Shown here one piece after another: positions 34,887 through 48,018 of a stretch of DNA of 64,000 nt (its first letter is position 1; every line of letters begins with the position of its first letter). Both the position numbers and the translations under genes were made by a program. Origin of the DNA: Coriolopsis trogii. Lineage: Eukaryota > Basidiomycota > Agaricomycetes > Polyporales > Polyporaceae. The notes beneath the pieces are model-generated. The model was not told the origin of the DNA. It saw nothing but the letters and a program-made list of their open reading frames with translations, and ran no database searches. The stretch covers positions 1,054,001 to 1,118,000 of the forward strand of contig JAHYIO010000037.1 in NCBI GenBank assembly GCA_020543525.1, given 5' to 3'.

Positions 34887-37800
34887 ATGTCCGACTCGAG
34901 CTTGCCTCGAAGACAGCCACCGAGTCCCCTCGTATTCTCTCCAGAGTCCGTCCTCAACCCCATACAAGCCCAGGCCAGCACCAGCAGCACCAGCAACTCC
35001 CATGGTTCCAGCTCCAACACCGTATCTATGCCTTTCGTCAGGCGCCATGTTACACGTCGTCTCAAGGCTGCAAAAGCCGAATGCGACAAGGAGTTGCAGC
35101 GTGTCACCAACTCCATAACAGCCTTCTTCGAAGAGCGCCTTCGTGAGGGCGATCACGAGCAGGAGCAGGAGCGCGAGCAGCGGGAACTCGACCGAGAACG
35201 AGATCGCGAGTCCCAGGTCGGTGATCCTGAGCCTCTCCGCGAGGCCTTCGTTCTCCAGCCCCAGGAGCTACGGTCCGCATTGCAGTTTGATGAGCTCAGT
35301 TCGGATGGAGGGTACGAGGCGGAACTGGAAGGACATGTGCACAGTCGTCAACGTGCGTCTCTCGACGAAGAACGTCCCGAACATCCTACGCTGACCCATC
35401 GGATCTCGTCTCCTGGACTTCTGACAGCTTCCGTCTCGTCCACGAGTCCGTCGTCCCTGCGTCGACACCCTACCCTACCTAGGGAACGGCCGACCAACAT
35501 CATCTCCGACACTGGCACCTCCACCCCTGCGTCACTAACAACGCCTCCCCCCGAGGCCGTTAGCCCCCGCAAACAGGGCGAGTCATCACGTTCTGGGCAG
35601 TGGGCAGGTCAGAGTCTAGCTTCACGCCGGCTCTCTCGCACTATCCACATTCCTGCGCGAGCGCCTCGCTCCGGTCATACTTCCCGTTCCACGTCCCGTT
35701 CACGTTCGCCACTTCCACGATCCAATTATGCCGATTCTAACGCTGGCCGCCGATCATCTCGCATTCTTGTCGACGATCCGGTCGACCCAATCATGACAAC
35801 ACTGTATGAGATCATCGCAGTTGCCACTGACGTCCTCGATATGTCCATCAACCAGCTCACTGCCAACCCGAAGGTCTGCGAGACCCTTGTTCAGCGCGTC
35901 CAGAACATCGGCAAGGCCTGGGACGAGCATCCAGATTGGCACGGTCGCAACTGGTACGTTCAAGTGCTCCTCGCGATCGCGAGTCTGAGTCGCGTCGTCG
36001 AATGGTGGGAGGCCGAGAAGCAGTTCTGGAACTTTGACGACAACGACGACGAGCAGGAGGAGCCGCTCACGTTCGTCATGAAGCCCGCGGAGGAGGAGAT
36101 CCCTGCGACTGCTCCCACACCAGCCGCCCATCCGGATCCGGATAATGCGCTCAAGCTGTCCCCCGATGACGAGAACAGGTTACGGATGTCTCGCACGACA
36201 AGCCACAACCGCCGATCAAGAGATGAGTCCACCAAGGATATTTCCTCATCATCTTCCCTGGTCGCGCACAAGGAGGTCGAACAGCCCAAGGCTCCTCCCG
36301 CCAAGTTCGATGGCAACAACGAGTCTGCGCGTGTTCTTGCAACTGAGCGCTTGCGGTTACAAGCGGAGACCGCGCAGAACCAGAACATCGTCATGGAACT
36401 GAGTCTGGATGGCGACCATTTTATCTGGATCAACTACGCATGGCGTGGTGTCACTGGGTACGCGTTTTATCACGACAGTCGTTTCATGTCATGGGTGACT
36501 CACAGGTAATTTGTACAGGATGGACCCTGAAGACTACTTTGGAACGCGCGTGTCCAAGCTGCTCGCGCCCTCGGACTGGCATGTGTTCCGAGATGCTACC
36601 CGGCGCTTGCAGGAGAACGACTCTCGCACGGTCGAGGTGAAGTTCAAGTTGCGAGTATCCAACGATGACTATTCGGCGCCGTCCAACTTGTATCAGAAGA
36701 TGGAAGGCAGTGGTATGCTTATGTACGATCGCGAGGACGGTCACCCCACGCACACGATGTGGGTCGTCCGACCTATTGGTTCCCCAGAGATCCTCCAGGC
36801 GCCTCCTTCCATTCTTCTTGAGACTGGGGACATTGGCGACGAACCCGCATCTGCAGAGCTTCCGCCTCAAGTTGGCTTTGGAGACCGGAACGCACTCGAG
36901 CCAGTGACGCCCTTCCCCTTCGCGCGCCCAGTCAACACTACCCCGATTCTCTGTCGCATTTGCGAGTGCAGTGTCCCTCAGTGGTATTTTGAGAAGCACA
37001 ACGAGACATGCAGCGAAGTGCATCGTCTGGAAGCGGAGATTGGCGAGTGCAACGAGTCCATCGCGGAGCTTCGCAACACGATCCGCGAGTTGCAGACAGC
37101 TATGGACCGCAGTTCGCCCCTGACCGTGCCCGAGTACCGCGGCATGCCCATCTTCACTCCGTCGAGTTCTCCCGGTTCCTCTTCCCCTCTCCAGCTTCTT
37201 CGGGCGCCTCTCAAGATGAAGCGGATTAGCGTCAAGAAGCTGCAGCGCCAGATTCTGGAGCAGCTCGAGGATATATTGCTAACCGCCGCAGAGGTTTCCA
37301 TTCCTGCGCTCAAGGAAGATGAGTCTATGGAGCCTATTGAGCGACAACGACTGCTATCGCCGACGTCGGAGCGTAAGATGTCACAAGTGCGGCATTGGAA
37401 CAAACCGACCATCGAGGATGCCGCGCTCACTCAGCTCATTGACGATGCGGAGCGTCTTATGCGTCAGAAGATCGACAACGTTGTGCGCATGCAGAACACG
37501 ATCAAGTATTCGGAGAAGATCCGGCAAGAGTGGGAGGAGAAGGTTGAGCAGACGCTCTCTTCTTACGACGGTGAGGAGGGCGAGGAGAGCGAAGGCGAGG
37601 ATGAAGACGAGGCGGCATGTAGGGAACAGGACCAGGATGACGACCACTCCAGCACCACCTCGGAGTACGCGTTTGGGAGCCAGCAGTCTGCGGACCCAAC
37701 ACCTATTGCGTCTGCCTCCCCGATTCCCTTCAGCTCTAGTCGCGAGCCTGCTGCTGCGACCATGAGCCCGTCCAGTCTTCCCTCTGTCTCCGCTGTCCCC

Positions 37801-40749
37801 GTCCCCACCTACTGGCAGCAGAGCAACACTCAGCACACGCGATGTTCGACGCCTTCCTCCATCTCTTCACCTCTGGCTCTTGCTGCGCCTATTGTCGCGT
37901 CAGAGCAGCCCCCTCCGATGGATCTCAATGAGCCCTTGTCCACTATGACCATCCGTGCGAGACGTTCGCCTCAAAGCCTCGAGCCTAAACTCCTCATCAC
38001 CCCTCCATTGTCTCCCATGGTCTCCCCTCAGGATGCTGCGACCACTCGAAGAGCACACAGGAGACACTCGACTGCGCAGCCTACGGTCATCAGCCCCACT
38101 GCTTCCATCTCTGGCACTCCGCTTTCTCCCCGTCTTCCGTCCGTGGCGCCTCTGTCGAGGACGACGCCGACGTCCATCAAGGACTTTGAGATCATCAAGC
38201 CCATCTCCAAGGGCGCGTTCGGCTCGGTCTTCTTGGCCAAGAAGAAGGTCACTGGGGACTACTTTGCGATCAAGGTCCTCAAGAAGGCGGACATGATTGC
38301 GAAGAATCAGATCACGAACGTGAAGGCGGAGCGGATGATCCTCATGAAGCAGGCAGAGTCGCCGTTCGTGGCGAAACTGTACTTCACGTTCCAGAGCAAG
38401 GAGAACTTGTACCTTGTCATGGAGTACCTGAACGGCGGAGACTGTGCGGCGCTCATCAAGTCTCTTGGGTCGCTCCCGGAGGAGTGGACGAGGAATTACA
38501 TTGCTGAGGTCACTCTGGGCTTGGAGTATCTGCACCAGCGCGGGATCGTTCATCGGTAAGCTCCACATAGTTCCGGGACCTTGTATATGCTGACGCTTTG
38601 GTTTGCAGTGATTTGAAGCCGGACAATCTGCTCATTGACCAGCACGGTCACCTCAAGCTGACAGACTTTGGTCTCAGTAGGATCGGTCTGCTTGGTCGTC
38701 AAACCCGGGCTCCCCAGTTGCTGTCTGAACGAGGCGTCCGTGGCCATGCCCGCGGAAGCCCCAGTTCAAGACCGCCTTCGATTGACTCAGCGTACATAGC
38801 GCCGTCTCCCATGTTCCCAGCAGATCTTCAGCCCGGTGGAGGTTCGTACTTCAACCACAGAACGCCATCGCTTCCTCGACTAGGTTCTTCACCTTATTTG
38901 CCACTTACAGATGACCCGAGCGAGTCGAGCGGGTCGGAGTCTCTGTCTTCGGGTCTCTTGTCGTTCCGTCGGAACGGCAACACCAAGCAGCTCTCCGATA
39001 GTCCTCTCCAGTCTTTCGCGACCGAGCTTGCGAACGACTTGCGTCAGCATCCCACGCCCGGAGGGACACCACCAGGCGAGCAGAAGGTCGTTGGCACCCC
39101 GGACTACCTTGCGCCCGAGACTATCCTTGGTCTGCGGGGCGATGACGCTGCGGTCGATTGGGTGAGTACATATCGAGAATGCCTCGTGTCGCGATGGAGA
39201 CTAAGATTGCATCACAGTGGGCGCTGGGTGTCATCACCTACGAGTTCTTATACGGAATTCCGCCATTCCACGACGAAACGCCAGAGAAGGTGTTCGAGAA
39301 CATCCTCTCGGGTCATATCGAGTGGCACGAGGACTATGTGGAGGTCTCGCCGGAGGCCAAGGACTTTATGCAGCGCCTGATGACGCTCGACCCTACCAAG
39401 CGTCTTGGAGCCAACGGCGCTGACGAGGTCAAGGCACACCCTTTCTTTGCGGGAATCGACTGGGATAAGGTCACTACGACCGAGGCCGCATTCATCCCAC
39501 AAGTCACCGACCCAGAGTCGACGGATTACTTTGATCCGCGTGGGGCCGTCTTACAGCTGTTCCACGACAGCGAGCAGCCGTCGATCTCGCAGCAGTTTGG
39601 CGCGGACAGCCCGAATGCGCCTGGAGGGGGGACCCCCGACGTTCCGTCGGCGAGTGCTCCTGTGGCACTGTCGCGCGAGGCCACGGCGTCGCCGTCCGAT
39701 GACGACTTTGGCTCGTTCAGCTTCAAGAACCTGCCCGTGCTGAAGCAGGCGAACGAGGACATGATTCGCAAGATGAAGACCGATCAGCTGGCGCCACTCA
39801 CCCACGCGCTGTCGGAGCCACCGAACCTCCACTCGAGGCGGCGGAGTATCTCGAACAGGACGGGGATGAAGCGCCCTATGAGCATCGTCACGCCGGTGGA
39901 CACGTCCAAGGGTCCTTTACCGACAAACCCTCCCTCGCCTGCGACGTCGACGTCGTCGATTTCGTCGTCCGTCTCCCGCGGGCCTCCAACCCCTGGCAGC
40001 GCGAGCAGTCATGCGAGGAAACCTTCCGAGTTTGGGGCGGTGGAGCGGTTCAAGCTCAACCACCTCGAGGGCGACGTGTCTAGGCGGAATTCTATGCCTA
40101 GTCGGCTACGGACAGCCTCTGTATCTACGACTGGGGAGGGCTCTGTGTCTGACTCGTGGTCGGGAGCGGTGCCACAGACGCCTGGGCAGTTCGAGTTCAA
40201 CACGACCCCTCCGTCGTCGGTGGCGTCGATTGACCTCAAGAGGGCGCCGGACCCGAACGACCGCGCTGTTACGTGTCTGTTGGCAGAGGACAACCCGATC
40301 ACTGCGAAGATCATCGAGACGTTGCTCATCCGGCTTGGTTGTCGATGTGTTGTCGTTGCGGACGGCTCCGAGGCCATCAGTGTGGCCATGGGTGATATCA
40401 AGTTCGACGTCATCCTCATGGATCTGCATATGCCAATCCGTGAGTAGCTGTTTCTCATCTGCTGTTGGATGGATTATGCTGATCATCGGGTATTCGTGCA
40501 GTTGATGGCGAAGGCGCCGCGCGGTATATTAAAAGTACCAACAACAAGAACGCGACGACGCCGATAATAGCGGTCAGCGCGTACAGCGGGGTCGCGGCTA
40601 GCGGGGTCGAGGCGACGGAGCTCTTCGCGGCGTACATCCCGAAGCCTGTCCAGAAAGCCGATTTGGTCGCAGCGATGCGCCAACTAGGGTTCAAGACTTC
40701 GACTGCGCAAGGACGCGGACAGGGTACCAGGTTGACTTCCGCTCGGTGA
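34887..40749 (+). CDS. RIM15: Rim15/Cek1-type protein kinase with PAS and receiver domains
   Basis: Five exons (34887-36457, 36519-38555, 38609-39161, 39218-40439, 40502-40749) give 1,876 residues. In order: a disordered N-terminus, a PAS-like domain near 505-600 (WINYAWRGVTGMDPEDYFG), a Cys/His cluster near 680-700 (CRICECSVPQWYFEKHNETC), coiled coils and disorder. The AGC-type kinase domain starts at about 1079 (FEIIKPISKGAFGSVFLAKK) and has HRDLKPDN and DFGLSR. A roughly 140-residue insert precedes GTPDYLAPE, as in Rim15 and Greatwall relatives. A receiver domain starts near 1738 (LLAEDNP, phospho-acceptor Asp in VILMDLHMP near 1788, Lys in YIPKP). In yeast, Rim15 drives quiescence entry and is restrained by TORC1, Sch9 and PKA. 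The start avoids a low-complexity upstream extension. Confidence 0.92.
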
Positions 40750-41511
40750 CAATTGGTGTATATTTACGTTTCCGGTTCTCCACGATACTCTTCGAAGTCT
40801 CCCACTCAATCGCTTTGCCTCCGCATCATCGTTTCTCTTGAATTGTCTCTGCTTCGTTCTCGTTCACAATTGCTCATGCCCACGTCACGTCCACTCGGTA
40901 TTCATCTCCCCACCATCTGCCATCTCTCTCGGTTCTCTCTCATTATCAACACACCATGCATTTTCCCACTGTCTGCACGTCGCAATCACATATCTCACCG
41001 CCCATAGTGTTGTCCCTTCCTCCTGCAATTCCCCAACGTCTTGCATCCACCGTCAATCGCGCATTGTAAGCTAGACCTATTGTGTTATTAAATATCACTC
41101 TTGGGATCTAGCTCTTCGTACATATTACCCTCCGCGAGACTACATTTCGAGTGACACTGCCACGAGCGTCGGGCTTGAGGTGCGCATCACATCTCGGGTG
41201 TACGACGCGCAGCGGCAAGCTGTGCGGGTAAGCTGTCCGTAACCGAGTCGGTAAAGTAACAGAGATTCAAATGGGCAAGTTGGCTTGTCTGCTATTATGA
41301 TGCAGCCGCAGTGCTTGCATGTCCCTGAGCGCCTCGCCCTGGTGCTCCTCCCAGGCGAGTCCGAGGTCCCAGGCCCTTTCTCTCGTAACTACACCTCGCC
41401 ACCGCGTTGTCTGCTCGTTGGTTCTCCTGCACGTCTCAAAACCTGAACTTTGAACGCGTCTTCTCGCATACTTGCTCTCCTCCTACCCCGTCTCGCCCTC
41501 AGCTCGGCGAC
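40750..41511. other. Intergenic, 3' flank and promoter
   Basis: T/C-rich sequence with no gene. The last 100 bases are open in frame with the next gene (from 41407), but the family start is unknown. Confidence 0.35.
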
Positions 41512-43816
41512 ATGGCTGCTCCTGGTCCTTGGAGATCTGAACCTGCTGCGTATGCTCCCTACGCTCCTGCACCCCGTCCTCCCGCGCACGCGCGTGCCCA
41601 CCCATACGCCGCTCCCGGTGTGCAACGATACTCGTTGTATGACCAGCCAATGCAATCGGCCCCCATGCCGGGCTTCTACAATCCCGCTCTCCCCCAGCCA
41701 CGACCGGTATCTCCTCCATCAACCGTGGGCGCGGCCCCGTCATTCCCCCAGCCCAGGCTAGGGCTACCACCGAGCTTGGTGCCAGGAAGGAGATCGATGT
41801 ACGCCGTTTCACGCTCGCATTCTAACGACCTCTTCTTCGAGAACTCCGGCTTTCACCTGCCCCCGCGACATGCACAAACCGCGCCCGCACCTGTGCCTCC
41901 CGTTCCTCGCAAACCTGACTTCGACCAGCCGCCCTTGCCTCCGAAAGTGCCGCTGCCATCACCACCTGCATCCTCACAACCACATGCACCACGATCACCG
42001 CCGGCTTTGCCGATGTCCCCACCACACGTTCTGGATAGCCCGTACACTCACACCTCTCCGGAGCCGACGCCTTCTGCGCCCTCGTTCTCGCTCGTTCAGC
42101 AGCACGATGAGCAGGATTTGGTGTTGAACCGCGTTCTTGAGATGTCCGCGCAGGAAACGCGTTCTCCCCGCGGAGAGGGGATACTGACGGAAGACGAGCA
42201 GCTGGCTCGCGCCCTCGAGGAGTCTTTGAGGACTTCCAATGGTCCATCTCCGAGCCGCCAACTATCCAACATTACCTCTTCTCCGGAGCAGAGCCCGTCT
42301 TCTCTTCCTGCCCCATCGACGTCTGCATCTGATCCCAGCGGCCCATCGGGTTCTTCGAGCCGAAGAGCAAGCAAGCGGTTCCGGCCTCACTCGTTGGCGG
42401 ACCAGATCTCCGCGGATGAGGCACTTGCGCGACAGCTTGCGGAAGAGGAGGAGCGCATAATGCAAGAGGAGGAAGAGGAAAGGAGGCGCGACGCGACGGG
42501 GCCGCAATCACAGTCACCACAGGTATCGCCGAGTTTGCCAGACAAAGCTCCCCCGCCCGTGGAGGCAGACCCTCTGCCACAATATGATGATGCAGTGGCA
42601 TCACCGTCTGCAGCCTCGTCGCCGTCCGCGGGATTCTACAACTCCTCTGTCACTGCCCACCTCGCGGTGCAAAACCCTGACCCTGACCCCTCGGGACACT
42701 CGCATCGCGCTTCGCTAGGGCGAAGCATATCTGAGAAGCCGGCTCCTCCCAAGAGCAAAACGCCGCCGGAACAGGGACGACCTGTGAGTCGCTCGCAATC
42801 GTGCGATCCTGCACCCTCGCCGACCGCTGGGCCTGCGAAAGTGAAGCACGTCCACAAAGACTCATCCACTCCTCCTGGTGGTAGTTCGTCCACAAGCGGC
42901 GCCGAGATCGTGTCGAACACGTCATATCTTGACGCGGAATTGCTTCATGGCTTGGGTAAGTCTCACGCGCCAGTGTGCCGTTTAGTCTAGACCAACGCTC
43001 ATCGTTTTGCACAGCTATGAACTTTGGGACCCCTCCGATCAGTCCCTCGCTCACTCCGTTCACTGGTGCTATGCCGAACGTCATTGCGCTCCCGTACGGT
43101 CGCACGCTGCCCTTCTACATCAAGTCGCCGAGCTGGCGAAACCTGCTGAAGCTCATGGCGAGGCTGGGCGGCACCCGGGTGGAACCCACCATGGAGGCCA
43201 TGGCAGTTGTCAAGACCGAGATGAGACTCCGGGTGGTCGTCGCCTTTGTGAAGGTATGTCGCTTGGCCATCGAGCTGCAGGACATATGTCTCATCAACAT
43301 CACATCCAGGTGCATCACGCGTCCAACGACTGGCACACAGTGCTCTACATGACAGTCGACCATCCCGTGCCTCCGAACGCGCCTACAGGGTGGAAATACC
43401 GTAACGGCGACACGGGCACGCTCCCGTGGTCGTACACGCTGTCACAGCTCCCAGCGTTCCTCCGTGACGGCGCCGACGCGCCCCTGTCGAAGTTCTACAC
43501 GATCCCGGCGTCGCAGGAGGCGCCGTACCCCGTGTTACCGATCAGCTTCCCTAGCCTCGCGACGTACCTCGCGACGGCGCTCGAGATGTCGCGAGACGCG
43601 ATGCACGACAGCTCGAGCGGCGTGAGGCGGCTGGCCAAGTACATCGACACGTTCTATCCGTACGACCGGCCAACGTTGGACGACCCGCCGGAGCGCGGGG
43701 GTGTGAGGCAGAGGCTGAGGAACCTCGTGGGGATGGGCAGCAGGCCTCAGCGTGACCGCAATGCGGAGATGTATGAGCTCGTCACGCCGTTCGTGCCCGA
43801 TGAGTTCGGGCATTGA
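41512..43816 (+). CDS. Proline-rich protein with UIM-like helices, unknown function
   Basis: Three exons (41512-42955, 43015-43253, 43310-43816) give 729 residues. The first 480 residues are Pro/Ser-rich with many P-x-x-P runs (PVPPVPRKPDFDQPPLPPK), suited to SH3 binding. Two short acidic helices stand out: DEQLARALEESL and ADEALARQLAEEEE. The first fits the ubiquitin-interacting motif (acidic, A-L-x-x-S). The C-terminal 240 residues look folded (MNFGTPPISPSLTPF, LPFYIKSPSWRNLLKLMARL, VVAFVKVHHASNDWHTVLYM) and are interrupted by two introns. I do not know this domain. A role as a ubiquitin- and SH3-binding adaptor, for instance in endocytosis, is only inference. ATG 41512 was chosen; an in-frame upstream ATG at 41407 lies in weaker context. 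Confidence 0.75.
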
Positions 43817-44331
43817 GAGGGGGTCCGTCGTGGATGTACTCGGTATCTCATCATGATCTCCGTTGCCTTGGTACGGTGACATGTATACCATGCGGTCGCG
43901 TTAGAGCCGTTTTTGTAGGAAGCAGAAGCGGACAACCTGGGGACCATGTGTTGTAGGCCTACGTGTGTTTTACATTCGTTCCCTTTCCCATCTGGCCTCA
44001 CGCACTGAGCATGTCGGCTTACGCTCGATGCTCAGAGCGCGTGAACTCTCGCTCATTTGTATTTCTAATACTCTCGCTCTCACCCTAGCTCCACATATTT
44101 CGATGCTTACGATATTGTATTTATTGATATATCCATAGCATACGCGTCATTGTCCCATGTTACTTCACGGCGACGATATACAGTAGCATGTACACTTCGC
44201 TCCTACCCGAAGACACATCTTCGTACACTACCTGTCACGGATATGTAGCCGAGGTATTCGCCCGATAGCAATCGGAACATGAGGTACACATCATCTCGGC
44301 TACTTCAACTTTGGCCCCTATGGCCTGTATG
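43817..44331. other. Intergenic, nothing recognised
   Basis: AT-richer than its surroundings, with no frame worth reporting. Confidence 0.4.
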
Positions 44332-44616
44332 TCATTTACTTACTATGTACAGTATGTGGCAGGATCCGTGATTCGCGGGCGGAGCGTCGATATCACCAGA
44401 TGTCATCGGGACAGTCACGTCGAAAGGCACACATTCCTGTGTATAGACGAATCCTTCCTTTGTGACGCTCGAACCACATGTTGACGATGCAACCATGCTC
44501 TGGAGCGCGATTGTAGAACGTATTGTGAATGCAAACAAACCTACCTCCGTGTTGCCATAGAATTTGCCTGAGCTCTGCACACTACAGGGGCCAGTTAAAT
44601 CGGGTTGCGGCTTCAT
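44332..44616 (-). CDS. Doubtful small protein, possibly two exons
   Basis: A minus-strand frame begins MKPQPDLTGPCSVQSSG. A good donor (GAG|GTAGGT) after residue 24 and an acceptor at CTCCAG|AGC would join it in phase to SMVASSTCGSSV, EGFVYTQECVPFDVTVP, ending near 44332 or at a further donor (ATA|GTAAGT). The unspliced frame is also open. Three cysteines sit in short regular words. I recognise no family. The start is 183 nt from that of Rpp1 on the other strand, a spacing like the other divergent pairs here. Confidence 0.35.
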   Translation of the reverse strand: MKPQPDLTGPCSVQSSGKFYGNTEVGLFAFTIRSTIALQSMVASSTCGSSVTKEGFVYTQECVPFDVTVPMTSGDIDAPPANHGSCHILYIVSK

Positions 44617-44799
44617 TCTTGAGGGATGTGGGAGGTCTTTTGTGCCAGTCGATGGTGTGGCGAGGACATGAGCTGAGCTGAGGTTAAACGAGCGTTCTCA
44701 CTTGCCTTCTTGGGACTCCATGCAGTCAGAGACGCCCAATATTGGATCGGTATCCGGAGGTACATAGCAGCCTTTGTGCCGACTCTCTTCTTGGCGAAC

Positions 44800-46198
44800 A
44801 TGTTCATAGATCTCAACGTCCCTGTTCCCACATTATCCAAACAGCAACTCAATCAAGCAGCCTCTAGGAAGGGGAAAGCGAAGCAAGAGCAAAATGTGCC
44901 AGTTCCCGCCTTTACACCGGCACAAGTGGCCGCCATCGAGAGTCGTATAGACCTTCTCGTACATTGTCAGTGACGTGCGCACGGATCATTTGTGTTCTCG
45001 CTGATTGTCGCCTTTGTTAGTAGGATATACCGTGTTTGCCTTCAACCAGATCGTGGAACGCAAAGTTGACCCGAAGACGTTCGTGAACACGCTCGATCCT
45101 CTGTTGGGTCAGTTACGCAAGAGACCGGATGTGGTATACCTGAAGAGACTGACGATTGTGCTGGACGAGGAGAGTGAGAAAGGCTTTGGTCTGGTACGTC
45201 TCACCTCTCAATTGTTCTTCCTTCCACTCGCGCCGTCCCCGTCCTCACATGGCAAGAATAGACAAACGGTCACTCCGCCCTCTTCGCTCCCTACGACCTC
45301 CTCGCGCTCGCGCCCACCACCGCTGGCTCGTTCTCCCTCGCATGCCTCACGCACACCCAGCCGACCCCGCTGACGACACACATCATCTCCCTCCCGCTCA
45401 CGCTCCCGCGGCTGCCGTTCAACCTTCGCCACACGCTCGTCCGCGCCGCTCTCAAGAATGGTGCCGTCTTCGAGCTCAATTACGTCGGCGCCCTAGGGGG
45501 TGAGGGCGATCCCGCGCTCTCCATCCCCGCTGGGAGCGAGAGTGGAGCTGGGGCGAAGAGGAATTGGTGGGCTGCTGCGAGGGAGGTCGCCCGTGTCACG
45601 AAGGGGAAGGGCATCCTCGTCAGCGGGGGTGTGTACAACGAGGCTGACTTGCGGGCCCCGCGGGACGTCGCGAACCTGTATGTGTGCTTTCGAGCATCTC
45701 GTCCTCGACCATCTGCTTACTGGCGCGTACCTCCCTCCACAGGATCTCTGTGCTCGGTGTTTCACAGGATGTAGCTCATGATGCATCGACGAAAGTGCCA
45801 CAGTCGTTGATCCTGAGAGCGCGTAAGTCATTCACCGATGGTGCATCGTATTGGCAGACGGCTGATTTGTGTGCACACCAGAAACTCGCAAAACCTACCG
45901 CGCGGTGTTTTCGGAGCCAAAAGTGGTCATACCTCCGCAACAGGGGGGCGATCAGCAGGTCCCAGCGCAAACCGTCGACATCGACATGGCCGCGGACGAT
46001 ATGCCAGCAAAGGAATATGCAGCTCCTGAAAGTGTTGTTTTACCACAAACAGATAGCCCTAGTGGCAACGGGAAGAAGCGGGCACATGAACATGAACTCA
46101 ACCGGGGAGTTGCTACTTCGAGCGACTCTCCGAAGACGGATGGGACAGAAGGGGCGGCACGAAAGAAGAAGAAAAAGAATAAGTCGTCGCAAGGATGA
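44800..46198 (+). CDS. RPP1: RNase P / MRP subunit Rpp1 (p30 family)
   Basis: Five exons (44800-44965, 45021-45193, 45262-45677, 45743-45822, 45882-46198) give 383 residues. It opens MFIDLNVPVPT, the start of the first strand of the p30 TIM-barrel fold. Family words follow: LGYTVFAFNQIV, YLKRLTIVLDEES, HSALFAPYDLLALAPTT, LTTHIISLPLTLPRLPFNL, a basic helix and the GGVYNEADLRAPRDVANL block, then VLGVSQDVAHDA. The tail is disordered and ends in a Lys run (KKKKKNKSS), a likely nucleolar signal. The protein is a shared subunit of RNase P, which trims tRNA 5' ends, and RNase MRP. The junction at 45822 leaves one base and rejoins as Q-T-R-K-T-Y-R. Confidence 0.9.
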
Positions 46199-46447
46199 AT
46201 CCGCTCGCACTCTACGCGTTTGCAGATGATTCTTACCAGCGTGGTTTTGAGACTCGACCGAAGTATCATGCAAGAATGCAGAATTTGTTTGTTTAACCGA
46301 ATCTATGACGCGATGCTGTTGCTCCTGCGAGTGCTGCCATATCTCTATATCGATGTGGGCTCTAGTTACGAACATAAGAAAGCCTATGTGACCCTGGTGA
46401 AAGACTGACAACTTCCCGAAACGACGCGACGAAGATTGCTACGTGCC

Positions 46448-47938
<1,491 letters not shown>

Positions 47939-48012
47939 GTCCAGGCAAAGTTTTCAAGGCTGCAGGAGGTACTGTTGTAATTTGGTATACCTTCCTTCGA
48001 GATTTCCCTGCC

Positions 48013-48018
48013 TTTATA
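48013..48018 (-). promoter_or_regulatory. TATA box of the manganese peroxidase gene
   Basis: The minus strand reads GATATAAAGG, with TATAAA about 75 nt before the start codon at 47938. Spacing and sequence suit a regulated fungal promoter. Confidence 0.55.
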
